6,465 bases of DNA from CALGFI01 sp036374435 (lineage in GTDB: Bacteria > Actinomycetota > UBA4738 > HRBIN12). Position 1 is the first letter of the stretch; each line of letters begins with the position of its first letter. The notes under the pieces were generated by a model. The model did no database searches. It worked only from the letters and a program-made list of their open reading frames with translations, and was not told the DNA's origin. The translations under genes were made by a program, and so were the position numbers. Location: assembly GCA_036374435.1 (NCBI GenBank), contig DASUTU010000156.1:1-6465 (forward strand). The letters run 5' to 3'. Positions 1 through 4,798 of this stretch are shown piece by piece.

Positions 1-14
1 CGGGGGGTTCCGCG

Positions 15-1172
15 ATGACCGAGCTGTTGCGACTGCACCACCTGCGTGAGCTGATCGAGCATCGGAACGGTCCGTGCGTCTCCGTGTTCCTCCCGACGCA
101 CCGGACGGCTCCAGCCAACGAGCAGGATCCGATCCGTCTGAAGAACCTCCTGAGGGACGCGCAGGAGCGCCTGAGCCGGATGCAGGTGCGATCCCCCGAT
201 GCGATCGAGCTGCTCGAGCCTGCGGCGCGGCTGCTCGACCTCGGGCTCTTCTGGCAGTACCAGGCGGACGGGCTCGCGCTGTTCCTCGCTCCCGGTGCCT
301 TCCAATACTTCCGGCTGCCGACCGACCTGCCCGAGCTCGTCGTCGTTACCGACCGGTTCCACGTGAAGCCGCTGCTGCCGCTGCTCACCACCGACGGCCG
401 GTTCTTCGTGCTCGCCCTCAGCCAGAACGAGGTTCGCCTGCTGGAGGGTTCCCGGCAGCGCGTCGAGGAGGTCGAGCTGGAGGCCGTCCCCGACGACCTC
501 GCCGACGCCCTCAGGTACGACGACCTCGAGAAGGAGCGGACCCTGCACGTGGCCGGACGCGGGGGGCGGTCGGCGCCCGTCGTGTTCCACGGGCACGGAA
601 TCGGCGATGAGGTGGACCGGGTGCTGCTCGAGCGGTTCCTGCGACAGGTCGACGACGGTATCTGGGGGGTCCTGCGGCAGGAGCGCGCCCCGCTCGTCCT
701 CGCAGGCGTCGGCACCCTGCGGGCGATATACGAGGACGTGACGCGGTACGGGCACGTGCTCGGCGACGGGATCGATGGCAATCCGGAGAACCTTCGACCG
801 GAGGAGCTCCACGAGCGCGCGTGGGCCCTCGTTGAGCCGATCTTCGAGCGGGAGCGTGAGGCGGCTGAGGCCAGCTTCCACGAGCGCCAGGCGCAAGGTG
901 GTGAGGGGACGGCGGGCGAGGTACCCGAGGCCGTCGTCGCCGCGCACGACGGCCGGGTGGCGTCGCTGTTCGTCCCCATCGGGACCCAGCGGTGGGGCAC
1001 GTTCGATGCGTCGTCGCGCACGGTGGTCATGCACAAGGACCGCGGCCCCGGCGACGAGGACCTCCTGGACCGGGCAGCCGTGCTGACCCTCGAGGCCTCG
1101 GGTGCGGCCTACGCCGTGCCTCCCGAACGGATGCCCGGCGCGGGCGACGTGGCCGCCGTCCTGCGGTACTGA
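15..1172 (+). CDS. baeRF family 3-like protein (bacterial eRF1-like release factor homolog)
   Basis: This 385-residue soluble protein has the layout of bacterial homologs of archaeo-eukaryotic release factor eRF1 (baeRF, family 3-like). Seen: an N-terminal VSVFLPTHRT segment at residues 22-31 followed by a basic DPIRLKNLL helix; a strand pair near 129-144 containing FVLALSQNEVRLLEG; an FHGHGIGDE loop at 191-199, where the family has its counterpart of the eRF1 catalytic loop; APLVLAGVGTLRAIYEDV at 225-242; and a C-terminal LLDRAAVLTLEASG...AVLRY end. There is no signal peptide or membrane segment. Roles in ribosome rescue or translation-linked stress have been proposed for these families, but the biochemical activity is not established. 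A G-rich stretch at 2-7 lies about 7 nt before the ATG and can act as ribosome binding site. The protein looks full length. The family assignment comes from recalled motifs, not a search. Confidence 0.85.
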   Translation: MTELLRLHHLRELIEHRNGPCVSVFLPTHRTAPANEQDPIRLKNLLRDAQERLSRMQVRSPDAIELLEPAARLLDLGLFWQYQADGLALFLAPGAFQYFRLPTDLPELVVVTDRFHVKPLLPLLTTDGRFFVLALSQNEVRLLEGSRQRVEEVELEAVPDDLADALRYDDLEKERTLHVAGRGGRSAPVVFHGHGIGDEVDRVLLERFLRQVDDGIWGVLRQERAPLVLAGVGTLRAIYEDVTRYGHVLGDGIDGNPENLRPEELHERAWALVEPIFEREREAAEASFHERQAQGGEGTAGEVPEAVVAAHDGRVASLFVPIGTQRWGTFDASSRTVVMHKDRGPGDEDLLDRAAVLTLEASGAAYAVPPERMPGAGDVAAVLRY

Positions 1173-1189
1173 CCGGCCGATGCACCTCG

Positions 1190-1464
1190 ATGGGAGTGGA
1201 TGAACTGAACGCGACCGAGACCGAGACGCTCCTCCTCGTCGCGCTGGGTTGGTGCTCATGGGCTCGATGCTCGCCATCGCGATGGCCGGATGGGCTGATC
1301 CTGGCGACCTGACACCGACGAAATCACCAACGAACTCGAGTCGACTCCAGCGATCTGGAGAGACGGATGAGACAAGAGCGCCAAGAAGATGCAGCCCAGA
1401 GACACTGCTGAGACCGGCGGAGACGCATGAGACATCCGCCGTGCAATTGCCAAGGTGGGGGTAG
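1190..1464 (+). pseudogene. Possible frameshifted small single-pass membrane protein
   Basis: No known family is recognised. Starting at the ATG at 1190, one frame reads MGVDELNATETETLLLVALGW with G/C-biased third positions. Near 1250 the coding-like pattern moves to another frame, which reads VLMGSMLAIAMAGWADP. Joined, the two give about 22 uninterrupted hydrophobic residues, the length of one membrane helix. One extra base in the G/T run at 1246-1252 would fuse them, so a one-base loss (mutation or sequencing error) would explain the pattern. Past about 1300 the second frame loses its third-position bias, and its stop at 1462-1464 falls inside the tRNA-like sequence, so the C-terminus is not credible. 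There is no clear Shine-Dalgarno site. A chance hydrophobic run remains possible. Confidence 0.25.
1360..1433 (+). repeat. Cluster of six GAGAC direct repeats
   Basis: GAGAC occurs in the same orientation starting at 1360, 1369, 1399, 1410, 1420 and 1429, with spacings of 9, 30, 11, 10 and 9 bp. All but one spacing are close to one helical turn. Two longer 15-base copies, GAGACGGATGAGACA (1360-1374) and GAGACGCATGAGACA (1420-1434), differ at one base and lie exactly 60 bp apart. Two more GAGAC copies sit at 1217 and 1223. The cluster ends 13 bp before the tRNA-Gly half. Recombination or protein-binding sites would fit, but no function is shown. Confidence 0.55.
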
Positions 1465-1487
1465 CGGGTTCGAGTCCCGTCGTCCGC
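1447..1487 (+). tRNA. Partial tRNA-Gly(GCC): 3' half only, from the anticodon loop
   Basis: The stretch reads as the 3' half of a tRNA: anticodon loop TTGCCAA (1447-1453) with U33 and anticodon GCC at 1449-1451; 3' anticodon-stem strand GGTGG; variable loop GGGTA; T-stem GCGGG/CCCGT around the T-loop TTCGAGT (1469-1475); and 3' acceptor strand CGTCCGC (1481-1487). This matches bacterial tRNA-Gly(GCC). The 5' half is absent: the bases before the loop do not pair with GGTGG, and there is no D-arm with an AGCTCAG-like motif. Base 1488 is G, not the usual U discriminator of bacterial tRNA-Gly, and no CCA follows. A mature tRNA cannot form from it. It is best read as an attachment-site copy left by an element that integrates in tRNA-Gly, or as a decayed tRNA duplicate. 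Confidence 0.75.
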
Positions 1488-1522
1488 GCCGAGAAGGAGT
1501 CTCTGACCAGCGGCAACATGAT

Positions 1523-1544
1523 GGCCCCGCGAACTCGGGGCCAC
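1523..1544 (+). terminator. Strong hairpin downstream of the tRNA-Gly fragment
   Basis: TGGCCCCG (1523-1530) and CGGGGCCA (1537-1544) form a perfect 8-bp GC-rich stem with a 6-nt loop. No clean T-tract follows; the next bases are CTCTCGTAGGGTT. Lying 35 bp past the tRNA fragment, it could be the former terminator of the tRNA gene or protect the following transcript. Terminator activity is inferred from structure alone. Confidence 0.5.
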
Positions 1545-1605
1545 TCTCGTAGGGTTCCTCCAGCAGGAGATCCCCACGGGCGGCGCGATGCCGCTCGTGC
1601 ACGAC

Positions 1606-1610
1606 GGAGG
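1606..1610 (+). promoter_or_regulatory. Ribosome binding site fixing the AhpD-family start
   Basis: GGAGG lies 6 nt before the ATG at 1617. It decides this start over longer in-frame extensions that run into the tRNA-like sequence. Confidence 0.8.
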
Positions 1611-1616
1611 TGGCCG

Positions 1617-2219
1617 ATGGCACGTGTCGCGCCCGTTCCCCGAGAGGACGTTCCCGAGCTGGAGGACGCGTTTGGTCCGGTCGAGCAGCGCATGGGCTTC
1701 CTTCCGAACAGCATGCTGACGATGGCCCACCGCCCGGAGATCCTTCGCGCCGTGTCCGGGCTGACCCAGGTCGCGCGCAAGGGGACGGTGTCTGCGGAGC
1801 TAAAGGAGCTCGTGGCCCTCGTCGCGAGCACGGCCGCGGGCTGCCGCTACTGCCAGGCGCACACCGCGTCCAACGCGACTCGCAAGGGCGCGGTGGCGGA
1901 GAAGATCGCCGACGTCTGGAGCTACGAGAGCAGCGACCGGTTCAGCGACGCGGAGCGGGCGGCGCTTCGGCTTGCGCACCATGCGGCGCTCGTCCCGAAC
2001 GCGGCGACGGATGAGGACTTCGAAGAGCTTCACCAGTACTTCGACGACGGCGAGATCGTCGAGCTCATGACCATGATCGCGCTCTTCGGATTCCTCAACC
2101 GGTGGAACGACACGATGGCGACCGACCTGGAGATGACGCCGCTCGAGCTTGCGAGCGCCGTGATCGGTCCGGCCGGGTGGGAGCCCGGCAAGCACGCTCA
2201 CGCGCCGGCGCAGACCTGA
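1617..2219 (+). CDS. AhpD-fold carboxymuconolactone decarboxylase family, peroxidase-related protein
   Basis: This 200-residue cytoplasmic protein belongs to the AhpD/CMD superfamily. Seen: E64, C76, C79 and H82 in ELVALVASTAAGCRYCQAHT. This is the Glu plus CxxC plus His arrangement that forms the redox-active, proton-relay site in AhpD-type enzymes, with the usual 12-residue gap from Glu to the first Cys. The C-terminal NRWNDTMATDLE segment fits the 'uncharacterized peroxidase-related enzyme' branch. By family, it probably acts as a thiol-dependent peroxidase or disulfide reductase; the substrate is unknown. No ahpC-like peroxiredoxin gene is adjacent. The frame stays open further upstream to 1455, but that part crosses the tRNA fragment. 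The ATG at 1617 has a GGAGG site at 1606-1610 with 6-nt spacing and begins the family-like sequence, so it is chosen. The gene converges with the DUF2269-type gene. Confidence 0.9.
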   Translation: MARVAPVPREDVPELEDAFGPVEQRMGFLPNSMLTMAHRPEILRAVSGLTQVARKGTVSAELKELVALVASTAAGCRYCQAHTASNATRKGAVAEKIADVWSYESSDRFSDAERAALRLAHHAALVPNAATDEDFEELHQYFDDGEIVELMTMIALFGFLNRWNDTMATDLEMTPLELASAVIGPAGWEPGKHAHAPAQT

Positions 2220-2294
2220 CCGCGGCTGCTCCGAGCCAGGGGGTCGATCCAGAGTCCCTCGGGGTGGGCGGCAAGCGGCGCCTCAGCCGCAGAA

Positions 2295-2313
2295 ACCCGC
2301 TGGCGGCGCGGGT
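2295..2313 (+). terminator. Weak hairpin downstream of the AhpD-family gene
   Basis: ACCCGC (2295-2300) pairs with GCGGGT (2308-2313) around a 7-nt loop, about 75 bp after the stop codon. No T-tract follows. A terminator role is only a possibility. Confidence 0.25.
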
Positions 2314-2356
2314 CCCGCCTGAGACTGGCGGTGGACCAGGTTCTTGCCGCTACTCT

Positions 2357-2377
2357 CCGCCTCATCGATCGAGGCGG
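2357..2377. repeat. Inverted repeat CCGCCTC / GAGGCGG
   Basis: A perfect 7-bp stem (2357-2363 with 2371-2377) closes a 7-nt loop that contains a CGATCG palindrome. No T-tract lies on either side, so it is recorded as structure, not as a terminator. A termination or protein-binding role cannot be separated from sequence alone. Confidence 0.4.
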
Positions 2378-2443
2378 CAGCGTGCGGGTCGGAGCCGAGC
2401 CTCAACGACGGTCGCGCCGGGGGCCTCCTACGCCAACGTCCCT

Positions 2444-2493
2444 ACATGAGCCCGGAGTCGCAGGCGAAACATGAGCCCGGAGTCGCAGGCGAA
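2444..2493 (+). repeat. Exact 25-bp tandem duplication
   Basis: Bases 2444-2468 and 2469-2493 are identical over all 25 positions and abut directly. Each copy begins ACATGAGCCCGGAG and so carries an ATG followed by codons for SPESQA. Because 25 is not a multiple of three, the first ATG (2446) is out of frame with the second (2471). No decay between copies suggests a recent duplication, such as replication slippage, or an assembly artefact. Confidence 0.9.
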
Positions 2494-2621
2494 GGCGCGC
2501 CTCGAGGTGATCGACGGCGAGGCGCACGAGGAGGTGAGAGGCGAGCTGGTTGCAGCGAGCTGATGCTCAGGATGACGCTGTGGAGTTACACCACCTCGAC
2601 GGCCGCGGCGCCATCGAGTGA
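2471..2621 (+). pseudogene. Small coding-like ORF, possibly frameshifted
   Basis: No family is recognised. From the ATG at 2471 (second copy of the 25-bp duplication) an acidic 30-codon frame runs to a TGA at 2561-2563, starting MSPESQAKARLEVIDGEA; about 27 of 30 third positions are G or C. The neighbouring frame then reads DAQDDAVELHHLDGRGAIE from 2562 to a TGA at 2619-2621, again with mostly G/C third positions. A one-base change near 2545-2562 would join them into a protein of about 50 residues. No strong Shine-Dalgarno site is seen before either ATG. It may be a decayed gene, a real 30-residue protein, or chance in GC-rich DNA. Confidence 0.3.
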
Positions 2622-2656
2622 CCCGGAGCCAACAAGCCCGGCAGCCCCGCCCCTCC

Positions 2657-2681
2657 GCAGGACACACCGTCAGGGTCCTGC
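2657..2681 (-). terminator. Hairpin downstream of the DUF2269-type gene
   Basis: GCAGGAC (2657-2663) pairs perfectly with GTCCTGC (2675-2681) around an 11-nt loop, 35 bp past the stop of the minus-strand gene. It lies between two convergent genes and could end transcription from either side. There is no T-tract, so the role is tentative. Confidence 0.35.
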
Positions 2682-2692
2682 ATGTGGCCCCG

Positions 2693-2705
2693 CGCACGTC
2701 GTGCG
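2693..2705 (-). terminator. Short hairpin just after the DUF2269-type stop codon
   Basis: CGCAC (2693-2697) and GTGCG (2701-2705) form a 5-bp stem with a 3-nt loop, 10 bp beyond the stop codon. It has no T-tract. It may only stabilise the transcript 3' end. Confidence 0.25.
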
Positions 2706-2715
2706 AGTCGCGCCG

Positions 2716-3174
2716 TTACGCCCCAGGCTTGAACACCATCAGCCAGAGGACCACCGCGAGGATCATCAGGTCGAGTCCGTTCAGCGCCAGCATGCGACCC
2801 ATCCTGCGCCCGACCTCCGGATCCTCGGCACCACGCTCGGCTACGATGCGCCCGATCCGCTTCCCTTCGGGCCCGAAGTAGCCCATGCCCAGGCCCATCG
2901 ACACGGCGACCAGGACCAGGGAGAGCCAGATCCACGTCTGCGAGAAGGCGATCCAGTCCTCGATCAGGGTAAGCCAGATCCCCAGGACGACCACCACGGC
3001 CGCCGATGGCCCGACGAGCACCGGTCCGACCCACTCGAGGTCGTGCGAGAGCCTGGCCACGACGGTGCGATCGGGGTTGCGGTTCGCCCGAGTGATGACC
3101 GCGGTCATCAACGCCCCGGAACCCATCCACACGATCGCGGCGAGAATGTGTAGGAACACGAGCCAATCGTCCAC
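2716..3174 (-). CDS. DUF2269-type four-helix membrane protein
   Basis: This is a predicted 152-residue integral membrane protein of unknown function. Seen: four hydrophobic segments at roughly residues 4-26, 49-70, 81-100 and 129-147, with polar or charged stretches between them. The first helix carries FLHILAAIVWMGSGAL, the His plus Trp-Met-Gly pattern typical of DUF2269-like proteins, in which a His and small residues sit in helix 1. There is no separate signal peptide. The frame stays open to an ATG at 3210, but that adds an acidic, non-family N-terminus. The GTG at 3172-3174 has an ideal ribosome binding site (GGAGGAGGAGG, spacing 5) and starts just before helix 1, so it is preferred. It is co-oriented with the hydrolase gene upstream, but the 303-bp gap argues against a tight operon. 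It converges with the AhpD-family gene. Confidence 0.8.
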   Translation of the reverse strand: MDDWLVFLHILAAIVWMGSGALMTAVITRANRNPDRTVVARLSHDLEWVGPVLVGPSAAVVVVLGIWLTLIEDWIAFSQTWIWLSLVLVAVSMGLGMGYFGPEGKRIGRIVAERGAEDPEVGRRMGRMLALNGLDLMILAVVLWLMVFKPGA

Positions 3175-3179
3175 GTCCA

Positions 3180-3190
3180 CCTCCTCCTCC
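3180..3190 (-). promoter_or_regulatory. Ribosome binding site deciding a GTG start
   Basis: On the minus strand GGAGGAGGAGG ends 5 nt before the GTG at 3174. It lies inside the longer frame that starts at 3210, so it supports the shorter 152-residue protein. A second GTG at 3180 overlaps the site and is unlikely to be the start. Confidence 0.75.
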
Positions 3191-3287
3191 GCTGCCCCCA
3201 CCGCGTCCACGGAGGGGCCACGGCCGCCCCGTCGCCATGCGGCAGAGATCCTCGGTGTCGATGCAAGCGGTTACAGTCCCGCCGCGC

Positions 3288-3311
3288 CGAAAGGGCGCCC
3301 AGGGCCCTTCG
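3288..3311 (-). terminator. Hairpin between hydrolase and DUF2269-type genes
   Basis: CGAAAGGGC (3288-3296) pairs with GCCCTTCG (3304-3311) with one bulged A and a 7-nt loop. It is GC-rich with no T-tract. It lies between two genes of the same direction and could separate their transcripts. Confidence 0.3.
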
Positions 3312-3383
3312 GCCCTACCGAACCCCGGTCCAACGGCAGGCGCGGACGAGATTGGGGTCAGCGGACCGGCTGTGCGCCGCGCC

Positions 3384-3407
3384 CGGGTCGGTGACGGGTG
3401 CGACCCG
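3384..3407 (-). terminator. Hairpin downstream of the dienelactone hydrolase gene
   Basis: CGGGTCG (3384-3390) and CGACCCG (3401-3407) form a perfect 7-bp stem with a 10-nt loop, 70 bp past the hydrolase stop. No T-tract follows on the minus strand. It is a candidate terminator only. Confidence 0.35.
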
Positions 3408-3477
3408 ACATCCTGCTCCTTCCTCGTCGAGATGGACGCGATCGCCGTCGTTCCTGACTGACCGGCGACTCCGGGGA

Positions 3478-4077
3478 TCAGGATGAGTTCAACGGCGCCC
3501 GGTTACTGCCCTCCAACAAGTCGAGAACGCGCCGCGTGAGCGCCGCGGTTGCGGCCTCGTCGTACGAGGGGAGTGAGGAGTCCGCGAAGAGGTGCTCCTT
3601 CCCCGGGTAGAGGAAGAGCTCAGCCTGTTCGGTGGACTCGACGAGGGCGCGCGCTGCGTCGAGGTCGCCATCGTCCACGAAGAAGGAATCCGCGTCCATG
3701 CCGTGCACCTGGACCGGAACGCTCGCGGGCCACGCCTCGCCGAACTCGGACACGGGGAGGCAGGCGTGGAAGAGCAGCGCGCCTCGAGCGCCCGCCCGGG
3801 TCTGGGCGAGGCGCTGGGCCGGCATGACGCCGAGCGAGAAGCCCGCGAACACGAGCTCGGGCCCCAGCCGCTCCGCGAAGGCGACGCCATCGTCGAGCAG
3901 CGTGCCGAACCCGACCTGCCGTGCGTAGGCGATCCCCTCGTCGAGCGTGGCGAAGGTGCGCCCGTCGTACAGGTCGGGCACGTGGACCTCGTGACCCGCT
4001 CGGCGCAACTCGTCCGCGAAGGCGCGAACCCCCTCGGTCAGGCCCTGAGCGTGGTGGTACAACACGACCTCGGCCAT
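3478..4077 (-). CDS. Dienelactone hydrolase family alpha/beta hydrolase
   Basis: This 199-residue cytoplasmic alpha/beta hydrolase has the size usual for the small dienelactone hydrolase (DLH) family. Seen: an N-terminal VVLYHHAQGLT strand and oxyanion-loop region; nucleophile elbow G79-F80-S81-L82-G83, with Ser instead of the Cys of classical dienelactone hydrolase; a likely acid Asp130 in VHGMDADSFFVDDGD; and His162 in YPGKEHLFAD, completing a Ser-Asp-His triad. Classical members open enol-lactones in chloro-aromatic breakdown, but Ser-type relatives act on varied esters, so the substrate is not predictable. The ATG start has an AAGGAGG site with 6-nt spacing. It is divergent from the ArsR-type regulator across 63 bp, which suggests control by it. 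No other aromatic-degradation genes are in the window. Confidence 0.9.
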   Translation of the reverse strand: MAEVVLYHHAQGLTEGVRAFADELRRAGHEVHVPDLYDGRTFATLDEGIAYARQVGFGTLLDDGVAFAERLGPELVFAGFSLGVMPAQRLAQTRAGARGALLFHACLPVSEFGEAWPASVPVQVHGMDADSFFVDDGDLDAARALVESTEQAELFLYPGKEHLFADSSLPSYDEAATAALTRRVLDLLEGSNRAPLNSS

Positions 4078-4083
4078 GGGATC

Positions 4084-4090
4084 CCTCCTT
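4084..4090 (-). promoter_or_regulatory. Ribosome binding site of the hydrolase gene
   Basis: AAGGAGG on the minus strand lies 6 nt before the ATG at 4077, a near-consensus site and spacing. It contrasts with the divergent regulator, which has none. Confidence 0.85.
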
Positions 4091-4125
4091 GTATCGAACC
4101 ATGAATCCGGAATGATCGAAGATGT

Positions 4126-4131
4126 TAGTCT
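4126..4131 (+). promoter_or_regulatory. Possible -10 element for a leaderless regulator transcript
   Basis: TAGTCT (TAnnnT type) ends 9 nt before the regulator ATG at 4141, and an overlapping TAATCT lies at 4131-4136. No Shine-Dalgarno-like sequence is present, so transcription may start at or very near the A of the ATG. Leaderless mRNAs with this spacing are common in actinobacteria. No clear -35 element was found. Confidence 0.4.
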
Positions 4132-4140
4132 AATCTAGAC
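4128..4140. promoter_or_regulatory. Candidate operator: inverted repeat GTCTA-ATC-TAGAC
   Basis: GTCTA (4128-4132) and TAGAC (4136-4140) are perfect inverted repeats around ATC, directly abutting the regulator ATG at 4141. A second 8-bp palindrome, GACATGTC (4138-4145), overlaps the start codon. The site lies in the 63-bp divergent region and overlaps possible -10 hexamers for both directions. Dimeric ArsR-type proteins commonly bind such repeats near their own promoters. Autoregulation is therefore inferred, not shown. Confidence 0.5.
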
Positions 4141-4716
4141 ATGTCGAACAACCCCTCGGTCCCCGACTACGACCTCGCCGAGACGATGGAGCTGACCACT
4201 CCCGCGCAGGTGCGGGCGATCGGCGACCCGTTGCGGACGACGATCCTCGGTCTGCTGCACGAACGCGCCGCGACCGTGACGGAGCTGGCCGGGGCGGTGA
4301 AACGGCCGAAGAGCACGGTCGCCCACCACGTCAACGTCCTGGCCGACGCCGGGTTGGTGCGAGTGGTGCGGACGCGGCGCGTTCGGGCGATCGAAGAGCG
4401 CTTCTACGGACGGACCGCGCGGATGTTCCATGCGGGTCTGGGTCGGCGTCGGGGCGGCGTCGAGCTTCCCCTGGACTTCAACGACTTGGAGGTCGCGGCC
4501 GAGGAGTCGGCCCCCCCGTACGAGGCTCGCCAACTACGGTCGTTCATCCGGCATGCGCGGATACCACCGGAACGGGCGGCAGAATTCTGGGAGCGTGTCG
4601 AGGAGTTGGTGCACGGGTTCGACCAACTGCCTCGTTCTGGTGAGAGGGTGCACGGGTTCGTCGTCGGCCTGTATCCCGTATCCGACTACCCAATGCTGTC
4701 GCCCAGACAGGATTGA
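4141..4716 (+). CDS. ArsR-type winged helix-turn-helix transcriptional regulator
   Basis: This 191-residue DNA-binding protein has an N-terminal winged helix: TPAQVRAIGDPLRTTILGLL at 20-39, then VTELAGAVKRPKSTVAHHVN at 46-65 as the turn and recognition helix, and LADAGLVRVVRTRRVRAIEERFYG at 67-90 as the wing. The AIGDPLR opening and STVAHHV recognition helix match the ArsR/HTH_20 group. There is no Cys in the protein, so it is not a metal sensor of the classical ArsR CxC type. Residues 91-191 form a charged, probably helical region of unknown ligand or dimerisation role, longer than in minimal ArsR proteins of about 100 residues. No ribosome binding site precedes the ATG. The adjacent palindrome and divergent hydrolase suggest local regulation of both genes. 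It converges with the UvrA-like gene. Confidence 0.88.
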   Translation: MSNNPSVPDYDLAETMELTTPAQVRAIGDPLRTTILGLLHERAATVTELAGAVKRPKSTVAHHVNVLADAGLVRVVRTRRVRAIEERFYGRTARMFHAGLGRRRGGVELPLDFNDLEVAAEESAPPYEARQLRSFIRHARIPPERAAEFWERVEELVHGFDQLPRSGERVHGFVVGLYPVSDYPMLSPRQD

Positions 4717-4748
4717 CAGAAGGCCTCGCAGCGCGGCGGCGAGACGGA

Positions 4749-4776
4749 CGCCATGGCGATGCACTTCGCCATGGCG
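4749..4776. terminator. Perfect 11-bp stem-loop between convergent genes
   Basis: CGCCATGGCGA (4749-4759) pairs exactly with TCGCCATGGCG (4766-4776) around a 6-nt loop. It occupies the 82-bp gap between the stops of the regulator and the UvrA-like gene, the expected place for a bidirectional terminator. Neither side has a T-tract, as is often the case in high-GC bacteria. Each arm also contains the palindrome GCCATGGC. Confidence 0.65.
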
Positions 4777-4798
4777 CAGGCGGATCGAAGGCGGCCCG

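Larger units (their letters stand above)
1173..1616. other. Gene-poor 444-bp region with tRNA fragment and short repeats
   Basis: No intact, convincing gene lies here. The left part (about 1190-1300) has a coding-like hydrophobic stretch split between two frames. The middle (1360-1433) holds clustered GAGAC repeats. The right part holds a tRNA-Gly 3' half (1447-1487) and a strong hairpin (1523-1544). Open frames run through the tRNA-like part on both strands; the antisense one contains the GLEPATPTL string that comes from reading a tRNA T-arm backwards, and these are artefacts. The leader of the next gene occupies the last 60 bases. Confidence 0.7.
2220..2715. other. Gene-poor 496-bp region between convergent genes
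   Basis: No recognised gene lies here. The region has several GC-rich hairpins: 6-bp stem at 2295-2313, 7-bp stem at 2357-2377, 7-bp stem at 2657-2681 and 5-bp stem at 2693-2705. It also has an exact 25-bp tandem duplication (2444-2493) and a small coding-like stretch (2471-2621). Long open frames across it have no family resemblance and look like GC-driven shadows. Decayed or very small genes are possible. Confidence 0.6.
3175..3477. other. 303-bp intergenic region between two minus-strand genes
   Basis: It holds the ribosome binding site and presumably the promoter of the DUF2269-type gene, and the downstream region of the hydrolase gene. Two hairpins are present (3288-3311 and 3384-3407). 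A plus-strand frame ending at 3461 with the tail LVEMDAIAVVPD has partly coding-like codons but no recognised family and no good start, so it is not called. No clear -10/-35 pair was found. Confidence 0.55.

Noticed and set aside
1417..1487. A full tRNA with GCGGAGA as 5' acceptor strand
   Set aside because: Two of seven acceptor pairs fail, the anticodon stem does not pair, and no D-loop consensus is present. Only the 3' half is supported.
1488..1616. A permuted tRNA with its 5' half downstream of the 3' half
   Set aside because: No D-arm-like or acceptor-matching 5' half was found downstream of 1487.
1455..1616. N-terminal extension of the AhpD-family protein
   Set aside because: It would translate the tRNA fragment and a hairpin, while the ATG at 1617 has a near-ideal ribosome binding site.
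1256..1831. Minus-strand open frames containing GLEPATPTL-like strings
   Set aside because: These are the antisense reading of the tRNA-Gly T-arm and are a known kind of spurious prediction; they also overlap the AhpD-family gene start.
2344..3153. Long plus-strand frame across the DUF2269-type gene
   Set aside because: It is low-complexity, rich in Pro, His and Arg, and is antisense to a well-supported membrane protein; it is a GC-driven shadow.
3255..3285. TGTAAC/TTGCAT motifs on the minus strand as a promoter for the DUF2269-type gene
   Set aside because: No matching second element at proper spacing was found, so a promoter cannot be supported.
3237..3461. Plus-strand ORF of 74 codons in the 303-bp gap
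   Set aside because: It has no family resemblance and no ribosome binding site, and its early codons cross a hairpin; only the tail looks weakly coding.
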